From the NCBI GenBank assembly GCA_958295665.1, contig OY282560.1, positions 101,905,930 through 101,969,929 on the forward strand: a stretch of 64,000 nt of DNA, read 5' to 3'. The notes beneath the pieces were generated by a model. It was not told the origin of the DNA. It saw only the letters and a program-made list of their open reading frames with translations, and made no database searches. The translations under genes and the position numbers were made by a program. This DNA is from Tipula vernalis (Eukaryota > Arthropoda > Insecta > Diptera > Tipulidae). This document shows positions 36,541 through 46,999 of the stretch, in pieces. Each line of letters opens with the position of its first letter. Position 1 is the stretch's first letter.

Positions 36541-36949
36541 AAGTTCTCGCGACCGCGAATATCCAAAAATTTCACCCCTTCAACTCAACACAAATATTTG
36601 ATAGAGAGGCTATTCTATCGAAATTTCAGTTTTTTTATTATATTTTCTAACTTTAACATAAAATGATGCCATATATAAATAGTAAAAAAATTGTATGTTT
36701 CTTATTTTTAATGTACCTAATACATAATTAAATATTTTTTCTTTTTTGAACATAATTTTTAACAAAAGATTAACATTTATTATGAAATAATTTTTTCTGA
36801 CTGAAAATAAATATAATTACTGTGATAAAATATTAGTTTTAATATTTAATATTTCTGTTGAAAAATTGTTGATATTCGAATCCATGAAGTGATTATGGAT
36901 AATGTTTGTTTAAGCAATACCCTTGTAAGTAGTCGTTTCAATGAGGCTC

Positions 36950-37560
36950 AACGGTTTGGTTTACAGACGGGTCTAAAATAGAAGACGGATCAGAGATAGG
37001 ATTATACGCGACTGAAACTGCCCTCCCGAAGTCCTTAGGTTCTAATACTACCGTCTTTCAAGCAGAAACGCACGCTGTAGAACTTTGCCCCAAGCATGGC
37101 TAAAGGACGGCAAGATTTACATTTTATACAGCCAAGCAGTGGGGCTATTTGTGAATTCGATTGGAACGTATTCAAATCTTCGAAATATAAGATTCTTATT
37201 TGATTTAAATCAGAAACGAACGAATCTAAAAATAAATAAGAAACTAACAGATTTAAATAAGAAACGTTCGAATCGAATTCACAAATAGCCCTCCAGCCTT
37301 AAAGGCTTTTAAGTTCTATACCATTATGTCAAGGTTTGTATGGCACCTTTAACACAATTAAACAAGTGGCACCCGCGAATAAGGTATCACTTATGTGGGT
37401 GCCAGGGCACACTGGAATCGAGGAGAATAAAGCTGCTGATAGCCTTACCCGCGAATTTTTTTGCCTCCATTCATTGGGCCAGAGCCCATCTATGGAGTCA
37501 CTAAGGTACACCTAAAAACAGCAGTTAAACACTGGAATGGTACGCTAAAGTCCTCATACT
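36950..37560 (+). mobile_element. LINE RNase H fragment, plus strand, split by a MITE
   Basis: Reads 'FTDGSKIEDGSEIGLYATE' (near 36960) and 'TTVFQAETHAVELC' (near 37045), then after the MITE at 37142-37291 'LMWVPGHTGIEENKAADSL' (near 37390). These are the first and last thirds of a LINE RNase H domain. 'TVFQAETHAVE' corresponds to 'TVFLAELHAVE' in the deletion derivatives at 38.4 and 48.7 kb, so the same LINE family is likely. Stops are present. Confidence 0.8.
37142..37291. mobile_element. Short MITE in the LINE fragment, about 150 bp
   Basis: Ends 'gggctatttgtgaattcgat' and the complement 'atcgaattcacaaatagccc' pair over about 27 bases with one mismatch. The interior also pairs partly ('atttaaatcagaaacgaacg' with 'agatttaaataagaaacgtt'). 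It separates two parts of one RNase H reading. No clear target duplication. Confidence 0.8.
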
Positions 37561-37799
37561 GGTGCAAAATTCCAGGATAGGGAAAGAGATTTATACATAT
37601 CACCTTTGTTAGAATAATAACGAATCTTAGGATTGAATTAATACAGAATATGGCTAGAATATAGATTTACAAAATACGAGCCTAACCAGTTTTTTCCTTC
37701 AGGTCTTCCTGCACAAGTTATTCAATTTTAAAGAAACCATTTTTCAAGGGATTCCTTCGTAATTTCAAACTTCAAAACCTTCTCCTGAAAAACGATGTT

Positions 37800-38707
37800 T
37801 GGACTCCTATCGTTTTATTGTGGGGATGGTGCAAAATGCTAAAGTAAGCGAAACGTCCTTAGAAACCATCATTATTTTGAATTTGAAAATTCTGCGACAA
37901 AAAACTATACATTATTCCGAGTTTATCATCAGATTAATACATGGTTTCATTAGGCAGCTGCGTGATGGGTACAATTGTGTAAGGGGTAACCTGTTCACAA
38001 TTCGCAAGTGTACGTCCTGCCTCCTCGTGGCAACCACTGGTAACTAAGGCCATTTGGCACATTTTTGGCCATTTGGCACAGGCTAAAGTACGGCGCTAAA
38101 GGAGAAAACCTTGACAAAAAACCCTAATCTAAGGTGAAACAGCATATGCCGATGGATCAATGGCTGATAGGTTAATCAGTCCAAAATATGCGGACTCTGG
38201 ATACCAGGCACCCTCCAGTAAAGCTGGGTGACCTATAGGCGATTTGCAATTCCCAGCAACTCGTAAGAGTAAAATCAAACGGAATGGATGGATCAATGGC
38301 TGATAGGTTAATCAGTCCAAAATATGCGGATTCTGGATACCAGGCACCCTCCAGTAAAGCTGGGTGACCTATAGGCGATTTGCAATTCCCAGCAACTCGT
38401 AAGAGTAAAATCAAACGGAATACGGGCAGGAGTAGGAATATACGGGGGTGGAACAACACTCTCGAGGTCCTTGGTCTCCAATGCAACCGTCTTTCTAGCG
38501 GAACTACATGCTGTAGAAAACATCTAGGAGGGAGAGCAATAAGCCCAGATAGTATGTATCACGTACCGGGAGGCAGTATTGTCAGGTTCATTAAGAACCT
38601 GAATATTGGCTGGACGGATAATTAAGCAGGGTCCAACACAATAGATCTTTTAGGTCGCAGTGCGAAGTGGCTGATCGCCCTCATGGCCCTCCAATAATAA
38701 TAATAAT
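37800..38707 (+). mobile_element. LINE deletion derivative, copy 1, (TAA)n tail
   Basis: From about 37947 this is nearly identical to 48323-48975. Upstream to about 37800 there is LINE-like coding ('RQLRDGYNCVRGNLF'). The copy holds an RNase H start ('RAGVGIYGGGTTLSRSLV', 'NATVFLAELHAV') joined directly to the polyprotein C-terminus ('HLGGRAISPDSMYHVPGGSI', ending 'NIGWTDN'). The middle of RNase H is missing. The 3' UTR 'ttttaggtcgcagtgcgaag' leads into 'ccaataataataataat'. The (TAA)n tail is typical of I-group LINEs. No full protein can be made. Confidence 0.85.
38154..38419 (+). repeat. Tandem duplication of about 130 bp within copy 1
   Basis: 'ggatcaatggctgataggtt' through 'aaaatcaaacggaat' occurs twice in a row (about 38154-38282 and 38289-38419) with one or two differences. 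The second derivative at 48.5 kb has it once, so the duplication is private to this copy. Confidence 0.93.
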
Positions 38708-39315
38708 CTTATGATACAGCGGATATTGTTCTACTGTATGGTATTAAAATGTTCATCAATTTGTAAAGTGTTTTGTGGCCAGTTGTAAAATAATGTCGTT
38801 AGCCATAAAAGAGGTTGAGGAAAATACTGGGAAAGATACAGAAATTCAAGAAAATCTTTAAGAATTAGAGATTTTTGTCAGACTCGTAATTATATCCTAA
38901 TACTGAAAGTGATTAAGAATAAATAAATAAATTTATAAATAAAACAATGTTGTATTGTTGTGCTAAATTTACAACAACATAAGTATGTTTGAGCTAAAAC
39001 AAAAAATCTTTTAGATTTACGTAAAACAAAATCGATTTTTAGTACAACATAATATCGTCGGAGTACTAGCACATGGGCACAATTCAAAAAACAAGGGGTC
39101 GAGGGGCGAGTTCACGCTGAATCGCAAAAGTAATATATGAAAACCTTTACGTATAAGTATCCATTGAATCATTTCAAGTCTCTTCCATGGGCCTTCGAAA
39201 CTAATGCAGATAGACCGTTCGCACAGTATTTAAATTGCGTTACATTTTTGGTTTAAAAAGTCAATAAGTTATTCTATATGTATTGGGTTTGGAGGACGAA
39301 CTTTACAGACATTAA
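38708..39315. other. AT-rich stretch without recognisable gene
   Basis: No supported gene or repeat. Confidence 0.5.
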
Positions 39316-39841
39316 AGTATACTTTTCATATCAGGCGCCTCGCCCCGAAATATTTAGTTACCACAAATGCGAAGCTGAGACCCTTTCATACCGGTGGCAT
39401 TGGCTTTGAACATTCGGTTGCTATCAAATATTTTATTTAGGTCTATTTTACACGTGAATTATAGCAAGAACTGAGATATTTTAAATTTGTAAGGTACATA
39501 TGAGCTAGATTTTTTTTGGTAAGTATGAAATATTTGTTCAAAAAATGTGATTTGTGTGATTTGTAGGTTATGTTGACAAAGCACTTCGCTTTGTACTGCT
39601 TTAAAATCTCGCAGTCGAGTGTGGAACGCATTGCCTTGGCTTTGTAGATAACTTCATTGTAATATATTTTGTTTTTTTTTTAAATTATCACTTAAAAATA
39701 AATCATTTTTCAACAAATTGAATTTATTACTATAAAATTAAACGGTATCAATCGAATAAAACTAATTTACAAAATTAAAAAACGAAATAAAAAATTTGTA
39801 TTTACGAAGCTCAAAGCCGAGGCGCCTGGTATGAAAAGTAC
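39316..39841. mobile_element. Inverted-repeat element flanked by TTAA, 526 bp
   Basis: Ends 'acttttcatatcaggcgcct' (left) and the complement of 'ggcgcctggtatgaaaagt' (right). Both ends adjoin TTAA (39312-39315 and 39842-39845). TTAA target duplications are characteristic of piggyBac-type elements. No coding capacity, so this would be a non-autonomous member. Confidence 0.7.
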
Positions 39842-39878
39842 TTAATTGTGTGGCAGCAAATGTAGCTTAGGGCCCTTA

Positions 39879-40239
39879 CTGAAAGTTATACCACAGAAGA
39901 AAGATTAACCAGAATAGTCATAACGCTGTTTTTGTATGGAAAAATTTGGACTCATTTTTTTGACCTTGATTCGCCGAAGGTAAGAGAAAGTTGGGTTATG
40001 TATTCTTTGGTTTACTGGTTTTTACTTGAAATAATAAAAATTGAGAATCCTTAACAGTATAGTTAGTGAAATTATATGACAAGTTTTGTTTTGACAGCAT
40101 AATTTGTATTAAATATTCAAAAAAATTCATAATATTCGAAAATAATTATTCTTCAATGTCCAAAAAAGAAGGTAAGATGAAAAAAAAATTTGATCCACGC
40201 AATGTCTATTCTGGTTAATCTTTCTTCTGTGGTTATACT
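39879..40239. mobile_element. Inverted-repeat element, about 360 bp, probable TA duplication
   Basis: The left part 'ccacagaagaaagattaacc' (39891-39910) is repeated as its complement 'ggttaatctttcttctgtgg' (40213-40232). Pairing extends over about 38 bases. TA dinucleotides flank at 39877-39878 and 40240-40241, but the outermost bases are diverged. Confidence 0.75.
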
Positions 40240-40250
40240 TACGACGTGTT

Positions 40251-40905
40251 GTCATGTTCGAAGTTTGTGATAATTTGGTTTTTGTAATAATTTTGACAGA
40301 AGAAAAATAATTTTTTCTTTCATATTTTGTAATAAGTTTTATTTCTACTATTTTTTTTAGAAATAAATTAACGTAATATGGCTTAATTATTGTTATTGCG
40401 CTCTATTGTTTATGAATATTATTACAGAAGTGCCAAATTTGGTTGCATACAAAATAATGTCATAATTATTACAGCTGGAATAATTATCACAAACTTCGAA
40501 CACGTTCTTAGGACGTGTTCGAAGTTTGTGATAGTTTGGTTTTTGTAATAATTTTGACAGAAGGAAATAATTTTCTCTTTCATATTTTGGCCGTGTTCGA
40601 AGTTTGTGATAATTATTCCAGCTGTACAAATTATGACATTATTTTGTATGCAACCAAATTATCACAGCCACTACGTGTTGTAAATTTGACAATTCTGTAA
40701 TAATATTCATAAACAAAAGCGCGCAATAACAATAACTAAGCCGTATTACGTTAATTTATTTCTAAAAAAAAATAGTACAAATAAAACTTATTACAAAATA
40801 TGAAAGAGAAAATTATTTCACTCCTGTCAAAATTATTACAAAAACAAAATTATTACAAACTTCGAACACGTCCAAAACCAAAATTATCACAAACTTCGGA
40901 CACGT
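40251..40905. mobile_element. Long foldback element with six copies of an 18-bp end motif
   Basis: Left arm (about 40251-40506) and right arm (about 40587-40905) are inverted copies, including 'tgcatacaaaataatgtcat' and its complement. The motif 'ttcgaagtttgtgataat' (or close variants) occurs near 40256, 40514 and 40592 on plus, and near 40490, 40853 and 40886 on minus. The spacer holds an extra partial end. No coding capacity. This multi-copy-end structure is that of a foldback transposon. Confidence 0.85.
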
Positions 40906-41031
40906 CCATAGAATATAAAAATTAAATCGACAAAATATTTCGCGGCTTATTCTGTTAAGAAAAAAATAACTCCAAAATAATTCGAATTAATTTTTTCTCA
41001 ACAAAATATAGCTATTGATCATCTATCCAAC

Positions 41032-41645
41032 GCCACTACATAAAAAGCCATGACACAAAAATGTGTGGTAGTATGTGTTAAGGGGATAAAGATTTTTATT
41101 TTCCTATGAAACGTAAACAAAATACTATGGGATTTTCAAACACATTTTTTTATATCGTCTCTATTTTCAATTTAAATAAATATTTTTATTTACAAATATA
41201 AATAATTTGATATCAAATATATTGAAATGTAAATTGTGAACAATTTTGATTGAAATTAATAATCATTTATTAAGTAATTTTGCATTTTTATAAAAATATT
41301 TGTTTCGGCATGCTTCGTGTTCCTAATAAATTTATTAAGATTAGAGGAACACGAAGCATGCCGAAACAAATATTTTTATAAAAATGCAAAATTACTTAAT
41401 AAATGATTTTTAATTTCAATCAAAATTGTTCACAATTTACATTTCAATATATTTGATATCAAATTATTTATATTTGTAAATAAAAATATTTATTTAAATT
41501 GAAAATAGAGACGATATAAAAAAATGTGTTTGAAAATCCCATAGTATTTTGTTTACGTTTCATAGGAAAATAAAAATCTTTATTCCCCTCTTTATATTAG
41601 TGGTTTGACTTTTTAGACTGATGTCACGGCTATTTATGTAGTGGC
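41032..41645. mobile_element. Inverted-repeat element with 244-bp near-identical arms
   Basis: Outer ends 'gccactacataaaaagccat' and the complement 'atggctattt'-like right end 'ctatttatgtagtggc' pair with some mismatches. Inside them lie arms 41081-41324 and 41345-41588, which I read as identical except for one substitution and one single-base indel. They are separated by only 20 bp ('aataaatttattaagattag'). The long low-divergence arms and short loop would give a very stable hairpin RNA. No coding capacity. No clear target duplication. Confidence 0.93.
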
Positions 41646-41864
41646 ATTGATCTATCACTACATCACTACATGTATGATGGTCTATCACTACATAAGCAAA
41701 AAAACGTGTATTTAAATTTGACGTCCGCCATCGACTTTTGGTGTGATAGCTTCTTAACTTTTTTGGTAATTTTTCAATTGAACATTTAGACGGCGAAAAT
41801 TTCTTTTAATAATTTTTGAAAAAAGATGCGTAAACACTGACATGTTATACCATCACTACTTTCG

Positions 41865-42490
41865 ATGTTCGATAGGCTTTGTATCGCTTTTTTCAAGAAT
41901 AAAATTTCACACTATTTCGTTTATTTAATTTTGGGGATCTATTACGAAATTTTTCGATTTCCAATTTTTACGATATCGAAAAAATTCGATACGCCGCGGA
42001 TTTACCCTACTATGAAACTTGGAAAATCGAATTTGTAATATTATTTATTATTATAAATATTACAATATTGTAAATAATATTTAATTTATTTAAAATTTAA
42101 TAAATCATTTACAAAAACGTATTTTCCACAAAAACATAAAATACCATACATTTTACAAAATCCGTCAACCAAATAGCAGTCGAATTTCGCCATGTGCGAT
42201 CGAAAAAATCCGATGCGAATTTCCTTTTTTGTTTCATAATAGGCCTCTTTTTTCTATTATCCTCTCAATTTGTTCGATTCGTCGTGCTGTTTCATCTCTA
42301 CTATTACCACGAGAAATTTGTTTTTCGATACTTTACCGGTTAAGATGGAATTGGGTGGTATAGAAATGTATACTAAATAGACAGAGATTGCAGTAGATAA
42401 AGCTTAATTGAGAAAAGGAAATATTGTACAATTTTATTCTTAAAAAAGAGATAAAAAGCCTGTCGAACATCGAAAATAGTGATGGTATTG
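41865..42490. mobile_element. Foldback element FB, copy 3, with a MITE in its centre
   Basis: Left arm 'ccatcactactttcgatgtt' (from 41872) and right arm ending 'cgaaaatagtgatgg' (to 42485) are inverted copies. Both include 'aagaataaaatttcacacta' or its counterpart 'tacaattttattctt'. Similarity to FB copies 1 and 2 is clear in the 'aataaaat...actatttcg' block. The middle (41933-42246) is a separate palindrome. Confidence 0.72.
41933..42246. mobile_element. MITE nested in FB copy 3, PIF-like ends
   Basis: Ends 'ggggatctattacgaaa' and the complement of 'tttcataataggcctc' match imperfectly and resemble the 'gggcctyattcccat' ends of the MITE in FB copy 1. Flanked by TTT on both sides, which may be a 3-bp duplication. 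Confidence 0.5.
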
Positions 42491-44612
42491 AAGTACATAT
42501 GTATGCTTCATCATTGGGAAAAGTGCTGAATAACCGGTTACACATCCTATGTTTAACACCTACTCTCCACCTGCCATTAACATCGAGTTATACCATTAAA
42601 ATTCGAACAGTTGCTAGTGGAGACACGAAATTGCAACAACTTGCCATATGTCATGCAATCATTTGCTGCCAAGAAGACATAACTTGATTGTATACCAAAA
42701 TTTTATATTTCTTGGCTGAATTCAAAAATATGGCTACCAGTTTCGAATCGAAGTTTTCTAATTTGTAGTTGGAAACTTGTTTTACAAAAATTTTTTGTTC
42801 CACAAACAAAAATAAATTTTTGTTGAGATATTTTTAAATACATACTTAAAAATGTGGCAGCCAAAATAGAATCATTAAAATCTATATACGTGTGACGATC
42901 TTTTTTGCAACAATTTTTGCACAATTTCTTTAAAATATGAAAACGCAAATGATTTCTAACCGTCAAATTTATTGTATGTTTTCCTCACCCGACGCCATTT
43001 TTTATATTTTTGTTACAAGATATGGTAATTGTAATGGTAAAATTTATGTCAGGTGGAGTAGCCGGGTAATTTATTGATGGATAATTATAACAGTTTTAGA
43101 TTGTTAACAATACTTTTTAAAATAAGTGCGAATGTTGCATTTTACATTAATTTTTTCAACAAATTGTCAAATTAATTGTAATTTGTAATCAACGAATCAA
43201 TTAAAAAACTTAAAATATATTCATTAAATTTTCACCGTTGATAAAATTATAACACATTTTGAATTTTAGCTTATATGCAACTGTCAACTTCCCTGCACTG
43301 AACTGTAAATTACTTCACGCTGAATTATTTGGTATTGCAGTTAGCAAGCAAAACAAAAAAAAGTCTATTTAAAAAGTATGACGCCATCTATAAATATTTT
43401 TCTTATAACAAAAAAAAATTCTTCATAACATCTAATAAGCACAGAAAAAACAAAATAGAATTTAATTCAGAAAGGAGGTATTATAAAAAAATATTTTAAA
43501 TACAAATTTAAATAATTTTAGTTTCAAAGAAAATTATTATTTAATTTATAATTTAAAAATCGGTAAGTTTATCCAAGTATTTTTACCTGAAAAAAAATAT
43601 TAGGTGCTTACGGTTACGATATGAGTCAGGAAAAAAGGCAAGAAAAAAAAAATTTGTCTGCAAAATATTCTCAAAGATGGTTGACAAGCCCATTTTTTTT
43701 GTGATGTGATAAGTGAAAAATATATAAATCCATGAATGTAAATTACTCTACATATATTTATGTGAATTGATGTACTACTGTTTTGTATTATTTACAAAAA
43801 TGCCAAGTGTTGTGGATTTGTGCATCAAATAAAGTAGCCCAATAAAATCGATCAAAGTTATTCTGAAAAAGCCGTAATTAGAAAAAAAAAAAAAAAAAAA
43901 GGAAACTACAATACGAAAAGTGAATTATTATTGATATAGAGGAGCGCCATGTGAATATTTTTTTTTCTATAAAGCAATTTATTCTCTTTGCTTGATCAGT
44001 TTTCTAAATCATAACTAATAAAACATAATACAAATTATAATTTTTCAATATAAAGATTACCTACATAAAATAAAAAAACGAATCTACATATTGACATTCA
44101 ATCGGAAAATTATATTATTCCGACGTCCGCTTAAAGTTTAGCTGAATTTTTTTTCTCGCTATCTCGATTGTTTAGTAAATATGAAAGTGGGTGAAAATAT
44201 TTTGCCCGAAAAATTCCTGATTTATCAATAAAAATCTTTGTGACGATTCTAATCAATATTTTTGTTTGTTTATTTACAGAAACAGCCAAAACAGTGAGAT
44301 CATAATTTCCGTGTTTTAATTTAAGAAGCGCAAGAATATAGGAGTGACAAGAACCGTTAATTTTTAATTTTCATTTTTTATTTTTATAAATAGAAGTTAT
44401 GTTGTGTTACTTACTTTTGTGGCAGTAAAATGTGAATATTATAATTTCTTTTTGGTGTATGTAACTATTAATTGATATTGTAAAAATAATAAGTTTTAAC
44501 GATAATAATAATCTAATAATAATAACAGAAATTTCGATTACCAGTACAAGTGATTTGATTGTGTGTTGTAATCCGTGTGTGACAAAAAAGTGAAAAATTT
44601 GTAGAGAGAAAA
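42491..44612. other. Upstream region of the CLASP gene, AT-rich
   Basis: No coding gene supported. The 5' UTR of CLASP must lie at the right end (at least 44560-44612). An A run of 18 lies near 43886. No core promoter element can be assigned. Confidence 0.45.
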
Positions 44613-44804
44613 ATGGCTTATATAAAGCCATATGATTTAGACAGCTATATAGCCCAAATGGGCAAGGCTGATATGAGAGTTCGTGCACTATTGGCTGAGG
44701 ATTTAGTAATATTTTTAAGTGATAGTGAAAATTCAATTGTATGTTCAGATTTAGGATTACTAATTGATGGGTTATTACCTTGGTTAACAGGTAGCCATTT
44801 TAAG
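44613..44804 (+). CDS. chb: CLASP (Orbit/Mast), first coding exon, 64 codons
   Basis: Encodes the N-terminus of CLASP, a microtubule plus-end protein that binds tubulin through TOG domains and stabilises spindle and interphase microtubules. Visible: 'MAYIKPYDLDSYIAQMGKAD', 'LLAEDLVIFLSD', 'SIVCSDLGLLIDGLLPWLTG', ending 'SHFK'. This matches my memory of the start of the fly Orbit/Mast protein, the beginning of the first TOG (HEAT-repeat) domain. The ATG has a good context ('gaaaaatggct'). The exon ends at a codon boundary with AAG|GTGAGT (44804/44805), phase 0. Families are about 1,000-1,500 residues, so most of the gene lies beyond the window. I found no second exon here. Confidence 0.9.
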
Positions 44805-45484
44805 GTGAGTTAATTTATGCAGAATCTATTAATTTTTGTGATGGTGAAGTTTTTACAAATCTTACAAATTAATCTATAAAGAATCATAAAAATATCATTG
44901 GTTTGTGTCTTTGCTAAATTGATATGAATTTGGCTTGCCTTAAAACTTTGATTGATGCTATAATTTGCCAGTGTACGTTAATAGGGATTGAACTGTGTGC
45001 ACCCCTGAACTTTTCCAGTTTCACTGTTCCTAAAAATCTTAATTATTAAAGTAAGCAGATAACCAAAGTAACTGCTTAAATCTATTTATGGAGAAATTCA
45101 AAGACAACTTTAATAGTCTGACTTGCGTCTTTATATTTTCTGAATCGACAGCCTCTGAAAACCCATAAAAACAGAAAGAAACTATTTAATCAATTTGTGG
45201 TATATATAACTGCCAAAAGACAATTTTCTATAAAATGCTTAGCCCACCTTCGACCACAAAGAAATTTGGTTGAGACTTTTAAAAATAAATAAGAAGTCGC
45301 AAACTTGATTTTTCTGGTATTTTATCGTAAAAAACCTTATCTGAGTTCAGAAGTGATTTTTTCTCATATCATATTTTAATTTGTTTATGAAAATTCAGAA
45401 AATTTTACTGGTCTATGCCTTTCCATATTCGATTTGCATTCGACCTAGTTTGGAAACTAAAATTCTTCTTTGATCATCACATCT

Positions 45485-45690
45485 ATCGACCAAACGGCGT
45501 AGTGGTTAAAGCTGCGGTACCGAGTTCGAATCCCTATCTATAGGGGCAGGATGCAAAAGGGATTTTTCATCATCTGATTAGATCGGTGATGAAGATAAAC
45601 ACATCTATGATCCCCTGTTGCGAGTGCGGAATCCATGGGTCGGCCCATCTGTCAGTACTGTAGGCTAGCATGAAGCAATGCAATGTGCAA
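45485..45690 (+). mobile_element. tRNA-derived SINE
   Basis: A pol III A-box-like 'ggcgtagtgg' (45496-45505) and B-box 'gagttcgaatcc' (45522-45533) lie in tRNA-like sequence. The body follows ('tcatcatctgattagatcgg', 'gatgaagataaacacatct'). Spacing fits a tRNA head. It is not a tRNA gene: no acceptor stem closes. A piece of the body recurs inverted at about 45937-45968. Confidence 0.7.
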
Positions 45691-45869
45691 GTGGTTTAAA
45701 TAAAAACGCCTCTTTAGCCGTACATCCTCGATTTGGGTACTGTGTAATGTAGGACGTTAAAAGCGAACTGCGAAAGAGTTGGAAGTGTCTTGAGCCCCAG
45801 AAAAGATTGCAGAGACAGAAACAAACAAACAAGCTATACTTTCCCACCTTACCTAAGCAAGTTAGAGAA

Positions 45870-46600
45870 AATCTTGTTTTTTTTTTTAGATTTAGCGCAC
45901 GAGTGCATTGTCACAATTTCTAAGGTCTGTTGGTTAATAGATGTGTTCATCGCCATCACCGATCATACTGAAATAATGAAGAACCCGGATCATCCCGATC
46001 TAAACCAAAAGTAGTTTGTATGACCCATTTACGAGTAATCCTTACGCCAAACTTGTGGTTGACAAACTTCTTTAGTACTTTCGAGCCATAATTAGAGAAC
46101 AATTAAATTACAATTTTTGTATGAAATCTCTTTAACGTTCTCTCCAAGCTAACTCTTCTAGTCCGAGATTGTTTTGGCTTAAAGTGACATCAATTCTTCT
46201 TGTTTTTCTTTAGATTTAGCGCACAAATATTGAGTGCATTGTCACCTTTTTTGGAAGTTGCGTTTTTGAACAAGATTTTGGTCACATATATGATCATCGA
46301 ACATAATGAAATAATGAAGGATTCCTACCCGGATCCTCCAGACCTAAACCTAAAGTAGTTTACATGATCCATTTACGAGTACATAGTCCTTACGCTAAGT
46401 ACAAAGCAAGTACAAAGGCTCCCGACCACAAGGGACTTGTCGTTCACAAATTTTTATGGTACCTTTCGAGTATTAAGTCCAAAGATACGTCTAATTCTCC
46501 AAAATAAAACTGTCTAACCGTAATTAAATTATAATTTTTGCATGAAGTCTATTTAATCTTCTGGCCTAGCAGTCGAAAGTAGTTATGTAATAATTTTGTT
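45870..46600. repeat. Diverged tandem duplication, two units of about 330-400 bp
   Basis: Unit 1 (about 45870-46195) and unit 2 (about 46197-46600) share 'tagatttagcgcac', 'gagtgcattgtcac', 'tgaaataatgaag', 'gacccatttacgagta' (with one change in unit 2) and 'aattaaattacaatttttg'-type blocks in the same order. The stretch 'gatgtgttcatcgccatcac' in unit 1 is the inverse of the SINE body. Probably duplicated SINE-related debris. Confidence 0.7.
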
Positions 46601-46669
46601 AAATTTTGCGAAAATTTCGCGATCCAAATCTTGAGTCACGACCCATTGTTAGTTATTAGATTAGTCGCG

Positions 46670-46960
46670 CTAAAGTTTGTTAGAACGTAACTTTTTAAAT
46701 GATTGTAGCAGCATCCAAAATTGTCCTACTTTTGATATCTCTGGAAAGACCTACGTAAAGTTAATTAAAGTTACCATGTTCTTCCTAGGGATGGTAGGAA
46801 CAGCGGAATATGTTCTGTGCCAATGCCCAGCTACTCTCCGCCAAAGACTGCAATATCTAGGAGGGAGAACAATTAGCCCAGGTAGTATTAATCATGTACC
46901 GGCTGGTAGTATTATCAGGTTCATTATGAGCCTGAATAATGATGATTGGTTTATTTGAAG
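46670..46960 (+). mobile_element. LINE C-terminal fragment
   Basis: Reads 'GTAEYVLCQCPATLRQRLQ' (the HxC cysteine tail of RNase H-bearing LINEs) and 'YLGGRTISPGSINHVPAGSI'. It matches 'HLGGRAISPDSMYHVPGGSI' of the deletion derivatives, so it comes from the same family but keeps the cysteine tail they lack. Confidence 0.82.
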
Positions 46961-46999
46961 TCAACCTCCCACTTAGTAGCAACTGACATTTAAGAGTAT

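Noticed and set aside
45485..45560. Possible tRNA gene
   Set aside because: A- and B-box-like motifs are present but no closed acceptor stem or cloverleaf can be formed; SINE head is the better call.
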